The notes under the pieces are model-generated. The model made no database searches. It was not told the DNA's origin and was given only the letters and a program-made list of their open reading frames with translations. Both the position numbers and the translations under genes were made by a program. 6,423 bases of DNA from CS1-C013 sp964347265. Its GTDB lineage: Archaea; Aenigmatarchaeota; Aenigmatarchaeia; Aenigmatarchaeales; Aenigmatarchaeaceae. This document shows, piece after piece, positions 1 through 3,566 of the stretch (positions within the stretch are counted from its first letter, which is position 1; every line of letters starts with the position of its first letter). The stretch is from NCBI GenBank assembly GCA_964347265.1, contig CAYFXV010000029.1, positions 1-6,423 on the forward strand, in the 5' to 3' direction.

Positions 1-620
1 GAAATATATTTAAAATACCTCAAAGAAGATTAGCAGATGAAATGGGTATAATGCCTTCTGTTATTTCTGATTATGAAAATGGTAGAAGAAAATCTCCTGG
101 CATAAAAATAATAAAAAGAATTGTAGAAGGTATGATATCTTTAGATGAAAAGGTAGGAGGAAAAATAATACAAGAATTTGCTGTTCTTCCTACACAAGCG
201 GTTTTATCAGATGCTGTTTTAGATATGAAAGAATTTGAATCTCCAGTTGAAATAAAGAGGTTTTGTAAAATAATTGAGGCTCCTATAGTTGCGAGGGAAG
301 ATAGCGCTAACAAAAAAATTTATGGTTATACTGTAATAGATGCTTTAAAAGCTATAACAGATCTTTCTCCCATTGATATGGTAAAATTATATGGAATGAC
401 AAGCGAGAGAGCTCTTATATTTACAAAATCACGGACTGGAAGAAGTTCAATGGTTGCTTTAAAAGTTACAAACTTAAGACCTGGTTTAGTTGTTCTACAG
501 GGTTCTGAAAAAATTGATGATTTGGCTAGAAGAATAGCAGAACTAGAGGGAATACCTATAAGTGTTACAAAAATAAAAAATACTGAAGAACTAATAAAAA
601 CATTAAAGAAAAATTTCTAA
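1..620 (+). CDS. Archaeal XRE-type HTH transcriptional regulator (COG1709-like), 5' end cut off by window
   Basis: The frame is open from the left edge (first full codon at 3) to TAA at 618-620, giving 205 residues. The gene starts upstream, and the ATG at 42 lies inside the helix-turn-helix, so it is not the start. The visible N-terminus has IPQRRLADEMGIMPSVISDY followed by ENGRRKSPG, the recognition-helix half of a Cro/C1 (XRE) domain, with only the first helix incomplete. A regulator-specific domain follows, with SPVEIKRF, GYTVIDALKAI, LYGMTSERALIFT, TGRSSMVALKV and LRPGLVVLQG. I recognise this from memory as the archaeal COG1709 family of predicted DNA-binding regulators, whose targets and ligand are not known to me. 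It is presumably cytoplasmic and DNA-binding. It lies just before the putative origin and in the same direction as the initiator, but the 284-nt gap and the separate promoter of orc1/cdc6 argue against one operon. Identity is fairly sure; function beyond DNA binding is not. Confidence 0.85.
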   Translation, partial: NIFKIPQRRLADEMGIMPSVISDYENGRRKSPGIKIIKRIVEGMISLDEKVGGKIIQEFAVLPTQAVLSDAVLDMKEFESPVEIKRFCKIIEAPIVAREDSANKKIYGYTVIDALKAITDLSPIDMVKLYGMTSERALIFTKSRTGRSSMVALKVTNLRPGLVVLQGSEKIDDLARRIAELEGIPISVTKIKNTEELIKTLKKNF

Positions 621-626
621 CTCTAT

Positions 627-646
627 CCCCTTCATTTCCCATCGAA
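627..646 (-). repeat. ORB-like box E (minus strand)
   Basis: Read on the minus strand this is TTCGATGGGAAATGAAGGGG, with the G-string at 630-627. It is the closest match to the remembered mini-ORB pattern and the only box in this orientation. It begins 7 nt after the regulator stop codon. It pairs with the plus-strand boxes across the AT-rich core. Confidence 0.7.
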
Positions 647-650
647 CTCT

Positions 651-700
651 AGTTTACTTATTTATTTTTTCATTTAATTAAATTAAATAACATTGTTATA
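651..700. other. AT-rich core, candidate DNA unwinding element
   Basis: Only 5 of 50 bases are G or C. The centre (672-688, ATTTAATTAAATTAAAT) is a nearly palindromic alternation of T and A runs. It sits between the inverted ORB-like box at 627-646 and the plus-strand boxes, where a duplex unwinding element is expected in an archaeal origin. The role is inferred from composition and position only. Confidence 0.6.
658..670 (+). terminator. T-rich tract, possible archaeal oligo-dT terminator of the HTH gene
   Basis: The plus strand reads TTATTTATTTTTT, beginning 38 nt past the regulator stop codon and followed by more AT-rich DNA. Archaeal RNA polymerase commonly terminates at runs of T in the non-template strand without a hairpin, and no hairpin is visible here. 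The same tract lies in the candidate unwinding region of the origin, so its T-richness may have that role instead or as well. Confidence 0.35.
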
Positions 701-713
701 GGAAATAAAGGTT
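695..713 (+). repeat. Degenerate ORB-like box A
   Basis: GTTATAGGAAATAAAGGTT keeps the central GGAAAT-AAGG of box E but has only two Gs in its G-string and a divergent left half. It is a weak or half site at the right edge of the AT-rich core. Confidence 0.45.
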
Positions 714-733
714 AATTTTTCTTAAGAGTATTT

Positions 734-748
734 TTCACAGGAAATAAA
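734..748 (+). repeat. Degenerate ORB-like box B
   Basis: TTCACAGGAAATAAA has a good left half and centre for an ORB (TTC-CA-GGAAA) but no G-string. It is joined head to tail with box C, which starts 2 nt later. It shares the 9-mer GGAAATAAA with box A. Confidence 0.45.
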
Positions 749-749
749 A

Positions 750-768
750 TTCAAGAGAAAACAAGGGG
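750..768 (+). repeat. ORB-like box C
   Basis: TTCAAGAGAAAACAAGGGG has the full TTC...GAAA...GGGG layout with the G-string at 765-768. From GAGAAAA onward it agrees with box D at 12 of 14 positions. It is one of the three strongest boxes in this region. Confidence 0.65.
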
Positions 769-809
769 AGAGATCCAGTTATAACACCGTCATAACACTA
801 TTTGTGAAT

Positions 810-850
810 TTCATGTGAAGTTCCACGAGAAAAAACGGGGTTCATGTGAA
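810..850 (+). repeat. Two direct copies of TTCATGTGAA flanking ORB box D
   Basis: Identical 10-mers lie at 810-819 and 841-850, 31 bp apart (about three helical turns). Each is itself an interrupted inverted repeat (TTCA, two bases, TGAA), the form of a small dimeric-protein operator. A third GTGAA is at 804-808. Between them is ORB box D and just downstream is the TATA box. They could be operators for a regulator of orc1/cdc6 or auxiliary origin sites; nothing in the sequence decides which. Confidence 0.5.
821..840 (+). repeat. ORB-like box D, next to the initiator promoter
   Basis: TTCCACGAGAAAAAACGGGG, followed by TT, has its G-string at 837-840 and matches the ORB layout from end to end. 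It ends 15 nt before the TATA box of orc1/cdc6, so initiator bound here could also reduce its own transcription (inference). It is flanked on both sides by the 10-mer TTCATGTGAA. Confidence 0.7.
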
Positions 851-864
851 CAAAATTATAAATA
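850..864 (+). promoter_or_regulatory. TATA-box promoter of orc1/cdc6
   Basis: TTATAAATA at 856-864 is a good archaeal TATA box, preceded by the A-rich ACAAAA (850-855) in the BRE position. With the usual ~25 bp from TATA centre to initiation, transcription would begin near 884-887. That leaves a leader of about 20 nt carrying the Shine-Dalgarno at 893-898. This supports the start codon at 905 rather than 884. Confidence 0.6.
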
Positions 865-892
865 AGTTCATAGGGTTATTTCTATGAGAAAT

Positions 893-898
893 GGAGGT
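893..898 (+). promoter_or_regulatory. Shine-Dalgarno that decides the orc1/cdc6 start
   Basis: GGAGGT is a strong match to the anti-Shine-Dalgarno of 16S rRNA, with 7 nt between GGAGG and the ATG at 905. The in-frame ATG at 884 lies upstream of this site and near the predicted transcription start, with no such motif before it. Confidence 0.7.
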
Positions 899-904
899 TT
901 TGTT

Positions 905-2101
905 ATGAATTCAACTGAAAATTTATTCTCAAAATTTATTCAATCAGAGTCTATTTTCAAAAACAGAGAAGCATTAACCATTTCTTTCTCACCACAAAAT
1001 ATACCACATAGAGAAAAACAGATAAATGATCTAGGAAGAATATTAGCTCAAGCATTAAGAGGAGGAAAACCAAGTAATGTTTTTTTATATGGTAGAACAG
1101 GTACTGGAAAAACTTTGGTTTCTAATTTTGTTGGTTCTGAACTTGAAAAAATAAGTGAAAGCAATGGTCAAAATATTAAAGTTTTTTATGTTAATTGTAA
1201 AATGAAGAGAACAGCAGACACAGAATATAGATTAATGGCCTATTTATCTAAGATGTTAGGTAAACAAGTTCCTTTTACAGGACTTCCAACTGACCAAATT
1301 TATAAAATATTTTTTGAAACAGTGGACGAGAAAAAACAAACAGTTATTTTAATAATAGATGAAATAGATGCTCTGGTAGAAAAAACAGGAGATGAAATAC
1401 TCTATAATTTAACAAGAATAAATCAAGACCTTAAGAATTCTAAAGTCTCTTTAATAGGGATAACTAATAGTCTTGGTTTTATTGAAAGTCTAGATCCTAG
1501 AGTAAAAAGTTCTTTAAGTGAGGAGGAATTAATATTCCCACCATATAATGCCTTACAATTACAAGATATATTAAGAGGAAGGGCTTCTACAGCCTTTGTA
1601 CCTGGTATTTTAGAACCAGGAGTTATAGAAAAATGTGCTGCTTTGGCTGCTCAAGAGCATGGAGATGCTAGAAGAGCCTTGGATTTGTTAAGAGTAGCAG
1701 GCGAATTAGCTGAAAGAAGTGCTGAGGAAAAGGTTAGTGTAAAACATGTTGATGTTGCACAAGAAAAAATTGATATTGATAGAATATTAGAAATAGTTAA
1801 GGCTCAACCAAAACAATCACAAGCTGTTCTTTTTTCTATAATAGAACTAGCAGAAAAAAACAAAGAAATACAGACCGGAGAGGTCTATGATAATTACCAA
1901 GAGGTTTGTAAAAAACATGGTTTTAAAATATTAACAACAAGAAGAGTTTCAGATTTAATAGCTGAATTAGATCTTTTTGGAATAATAAATACAAAAATAA
2001 TTTCTAAAGGTAGGTATGGAAGGACTAGAATAATATCTTTAGGATTGTCAAGTTCAATTATCAAAAAATTGAAAAAGCTTCTATACGAAATATTTTTATG
2101 A
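905..2101 (+). CDS. orc1/cdc6: Orc1/Cdc6 family replication initiator (AAA+ ATPase with winged helix)
   Basis: This 398-residue protein binds origin boxes and, in archaea, loads the MCM helicase. Residues 34-50 (PHREKQINDLGRIL...) match the typical family N-terminus. Walker A GRTGTGKT is at 63-70 and Walker B VILIIDEIDAL ends near 157 (DE at 152-153). Sensor 1 is GITNSL (185-190), the arginine-finger region is DPRVKSSL (197-204) and sensor 2 is GDARRALD (253-260). A C-terminal winged helix spans roughly 300-385 (LTTRRVSDLIAELDLFGI, then the GRYGRTRIISLG wing). Length is normal for the family, and all ATPase motifs are intact. The start at 905 is chosen from the GGAGG at 893 and the TATA position; the ATG at 884 would add seven residues. 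Its stop overlaps the start of DP1 (ATGA), suggesting coupled translation. Its gene adjoins the putative origin it should bind, allowing autoregulation through box D. Confidence 0.97.
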   Translation: MNSTENLFSKFIQSESIFKNREALTISFSPQNIPHREKQINDLGRILAQALRGGKPSNVFLYGRTGTGKTLVSNFVGSELEKISESNGQNIKVFYVNCKMKRTADTEYRLMAYLSKMLGKQVPFTGLPTDQIYKIFFETVDEKKQTVILIIDEIDALVEKTGDEILYNLTRINQDLKNSKVSLIGITNSLGFIESLDPRVKSSLSEEELIFPPYNALQLQDILRGRASTAFVPGILEPGVIEKCAALAAQEHGDARRALDLLRVAGELAERSAEEKVSVKHVDVAQEKIDIDRILEIVKAQPKQSQAVLFSIIELAEKNKEIQTGEVYDNYQEVCKKHGFKILTTRRVSDLIAELDLFGIINTKIISKGRYGRTRIISLGLSSSIIKKLKKLLYEIFL

Positions 2102-3006
2102 ACCATAGTCATTTAAAAAATTTAATTAATTTAGGGTTCTTAGTAGACGAGAAAATAAAAGAAAAAATAGAAAATTTAACTGAAGAACAATTCTATAATT
2201 TGGTTGAGAACGTAAAAAAAGAGAATGTTTTTATTGTAAATGAAGAAATCTTAAGAAATGTTCTTATAGGCGAAATAAAGATTTTAAAGAGATTTAAAAA
2301 ATCAGAAAAATTCACAGTTCAAGATTTTGTAAAAAATTTAAACAATAGATATAATTTTCTGCAAAACATTTTAATGAAAAAAATTGAACTATCAAATATA
2401 GTCTCTATAAATAAAGGCAATGTTGGAAGCTTGAGTATTATAGGTTTAGTAAAAGAAAAAGAAGAGAAAGATAATAGTTTTATTATTTCTTTAGAAGATT
2501 CAACAGGAGAGATTAAAACATCAATATCTAAAAAACTAGGAGAAAGAGTAAATCTAGACGATGTTGTTGCAGTTTCTGGAAGAACTAGTAATAAAATATT
2601 GTTTGTTGATAAGCTTTTGTTTCCCGATGTTCCATTAAAACCAGTTATTTATAGCAGAGAATCTATTAAAGTAGCATTTTTATCAGATAAAAAAGATGTT
2701 AAAGCTGATTATTTAGTTTATAATGATAAAATCAAAGATAAAACAAAGAACAAAGAATATGAAATTACAAATCCTTGTATTTTTAAAATAAACAATGTTG
2801 TTTTTCTATTAATTTTTGAGTCTAATCCCTTGGAAGTTTTGAAAAAAAGATACGTTAATATTGAAAACAATGATTTTTTGATAGAACCTTCACCAGATGT
2901 AGTCTTTTCAGATAAAGAAATTAATACAAACTATAAAGGAATAAGCATTGTTTCTGAAAATAAGATAATTGATTTAAAAACAAGAAAAGTCATTGATATT
3001 TTATAA
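2098..3006 (+). CDS. dp1: PolD small subunit DP1-like protein with a collapsed, probably inactive phosphoesterase domain
   Basis: This 302-residue protein starts at an ATG overlapping the orc1/cdc6 stop (ATGA). No Shine-Dalgarno is visible, so reinitiation is likely. Residues 1-90 are helical and lysine-rich. Residues 95-180 form an OB-fold-like region (GSLSIIGLVKEK, ISLEDSTGEIKTSISKKL, DDVVAVSGRT, FPDVPLKPV) like that of DP1. Residues 188-302 follow the DP1 phosphoesterase in outline: ESIKVAFLSD, ITNPCIFKINNVVFLLIF, NPLEVLKKRYV, FLIEPSPDVVF, NYKGISIVS and the family-like end IIDLKTRKVIDIL. The metal ligands are not seen. The DIHVG-type motif is SDKKDV, no GD or GNH(D/E) motif is present, the YHG position reads IFES, and the GHVH position reads SDKEIN. 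Family members run about 480-620 residues. The whole protein is shorter but keeps both ends, so it looks reduced, not truncated. It would scaffold DP2 without nuclease activity (inference). The orc1-DP1 order is known from Pyrococcus. Confidence 0.8.
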   Translation: MNHSHLKNLINLGFLVDEKIKEKIENLTEEQFYNLVENVKKENVFIVNEEILRNVLIGEIKILKRFKKSEKFTVQDFVKNLNNRYNFLQNILMKKIELSNIVSINKGNVGSLSIIGLVKEKEEKDNSFIISLEDSTGEIKTSISKKLGERVNLDDVVAVSGRTSNKILFVDKLLFPDVPLKPVIYSRESIKVAFLSDKKDVKADYLVYNDKIKDKTKNKEYEITNPCIFKINNVVFLLIFESNPLEVLKKRYVNIENNDFLIEPSPDVVFSDKEINTNYKGISIVSENKIIDLKTRKVIDIL

Positions 3007-3007
3007 G
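2999..3007 (+). promoter_or_regulatory. Possible TATA box for the membrane-protein pair
   Basis: TTTTATAAG overlaps the DP1 stop codon. A start of transcription about 25 bp downstream of its centre would fall near 3028-3030, just before the ATG at 3037. In such AT-rich DNA a chance match is easy, and read-through from the orc1-DP1 transcript is an alternative. Confidence 0.35.
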
Positions 3008-3036
3008 TCAAAAATTCTATATTCTTAAATGATAAG

Positions 3037-3249
3037 ATGGAAAGAAGAAGAAGATCTCTTTTAAAAGCCATAACTTGGAGAATAATAGCTATAATCGTTC
3101 TCTTAGTCCTTTCCTATTACTTTACAGGAGATTGGGGAGCTACGGGTTTGATAACAACAAGTTTTAATGCCATTCAAGTTTTACTTTATTATTTTCATGA
3201 GAGAATATGGTCAAAAGTAAATTGGGGGCATAAAAAACGATTTAGATGA
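3037..3249 (+). CDS. DUF2061 family small membrane protein
   Basis: This 70-residue protein matches the DUF2061 pattern as I remember it: a basic start (MERRRRSLLKAITWR), two membrane helices (about 12-29 and 34-53), and the conserved ending LLYYFHERIWSKVNWG, followed by a basic tail. The family occurs in archaea and bacteria and has no established function. The basic ends suggest both termini face the cytoplasm. No clear Shine-Dalgarno precedes the ATG. Its stop overlaps the next start (ATGA), so the two membrane proteins are probably translated together. Lying between two replication genes may be chance clustering in a compact genome; nothing in the protein points to replication. Confidence 0.85.
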   Translation: MERRRRSLLKAITWRIIAIIVLLVLSYYFTGDWGATGLITTSFNAIQVLLYYFHERIWSKVNWGHKKRFR

Positions 3250-3518
3250 ATATTAAAAAATTCCTGAAGCCGGATTGGAGAAAGATTGCAGTATTTGTAA
3301 TATTATATATTTGGGCAACAGTCGAAATTTTGTCTTTTGGTGCAGTTGCTACTTTAACATTACCATTGTGGTTTTTTTACGGTTTTATTGTTCCCTTATC
3401 TGGACCACCAACAAATTTATTTATGGGTATAATCTTTCTTTTACCAGTTTTTATTTATCTATATCTCCTCTCCTGTTTCATACTCTGGATTTACGATAAA
3501 ACGAAGAAGAAAAAATAG
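3246..3518 (+). CDS. Small membrane protein of unknown function
   Basis: This 90-residue protein starts in the ATGA overlap with the DUF2061 gene. It opens with a short basic segment (MNIKKFLKPDWRKI), followed by a long hydrophobic stretch at about 13-50, interrupted near PLWFFYGF, that could be one or two helices. After a polar loop (SGPPTN, 52-57) there is another helix at about 58-83 and a lysine tail (DKTKKKK). The FLKPDWRKI start and LLSCFILWIYDK-like end resemble unannotated small membrane proteins I have seen in many archaeal genomes, but I cannot name a family or function. No catalytic motif or cysteine pair is visible. The 48-nt gap to polB contains polB's own promoter, so this is probably the last gene of its transcript. 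Confidence 0.75.
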   Translation: MNIKKFLKPDWRKIAVFVILYIWATVEILSFGAVATLTLPLWFFYGFIVPLSGPPTNLFMGIIFLLPVFIYLYLLSCFILWIYDKTKKKK

Positions 3519-3530
3519 ATTCTCCAACCA

Positions 3531-3547
3531 AAAAGGCTTTAAATTTT
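3531..3547 (+). promoter_or_regulatory. BRE/TATA promoter of polB, placed for a leaderless mRNA
   Basis: Purine-rich AAAAGG (3531-3536) is followed by CTTTAAATTTT (3537-3547), a BRE plus TATA arrangement. The TATA centre near 3542 lies about 25 bp before the A of the ATG at 3567, where archaeal transcription normally starts. That predicts an mRNA starting at or next to the start codon. No Shine-Dalgarno precedes 3567, as expected for leaderless translation. Confidence 0.6.
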
Positions 3548-3566
3548 GAATACAAATAAACTGACT

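Larger units (their letters stand above)
627..842. other. Putative replication origin (oriC) upstream of orc1/cdc6
   Basis: This non-coding stretch directly precedes the initiator gene, the usual place for an archaeal oriC. It contains a minus-strand ORB-like box at 627-646 and a ~90% AT segment at 651-700. Plus-strand ORB-like boxes follow at 695-713, 734-748, 750-768 and 821-840. The boxes share a (T)TC...GAAA...AAGGGG pattern, matching my memory of the archaeal origin recognition box / mini-ORB (TTCCA-TGGAAAC-AA-GGGG) with its terminal G-string. The G-strings on the two sides of the AT-rich core point outward in opposite directions, the inverted geometry seen in characterised archaeal origins. 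Orc1/Cdc6 would bind the boxes and the core would melt. The pattern is seen directly; origin activity is inferred. Confidence 0.8.

Noticed and set aside
42..44. ATG 42 as the start of the regulator gene
   Set aside because: It falls inside the helix-turn-helix; the frame continues in-family to the left edge, so the gene begins outside the window.
884..904. ATG 884 as the orc1/cdc6 start
   Set aside because: It lies at about the predicted transcription start (TATA 856-864) and has no ribosome site, while GGAGGT at 893-898 serves the ATG at 905.
621..904. Structured RNA, tRNA or CRISPR array in the main intergenic gap
   Set aside because: No cloverleaf, no strong long hairpin and no regular repeat-spacer pattern are visible; the short repeats fit an origin and promoter better.
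2098..3006. DP1 as a pseudogene or frameshifted fragment
   Set aside because: The frame is uninterrupted, starts in a tidy ATGA overlap, and retains DP1-like sequence at both ends including the extreme C-terminus. No DP1 remnant is seen in another frame downstream, where the DUF2061 gene begins within 31 nt.
3275..3499. 74-codon plus-strand frame inside the 90-residue membrane protein gene
   Set aside because: It is an out-of-frame overlap with no start signal; the ATGA-coupled frame has the expected membrane-protein layout.
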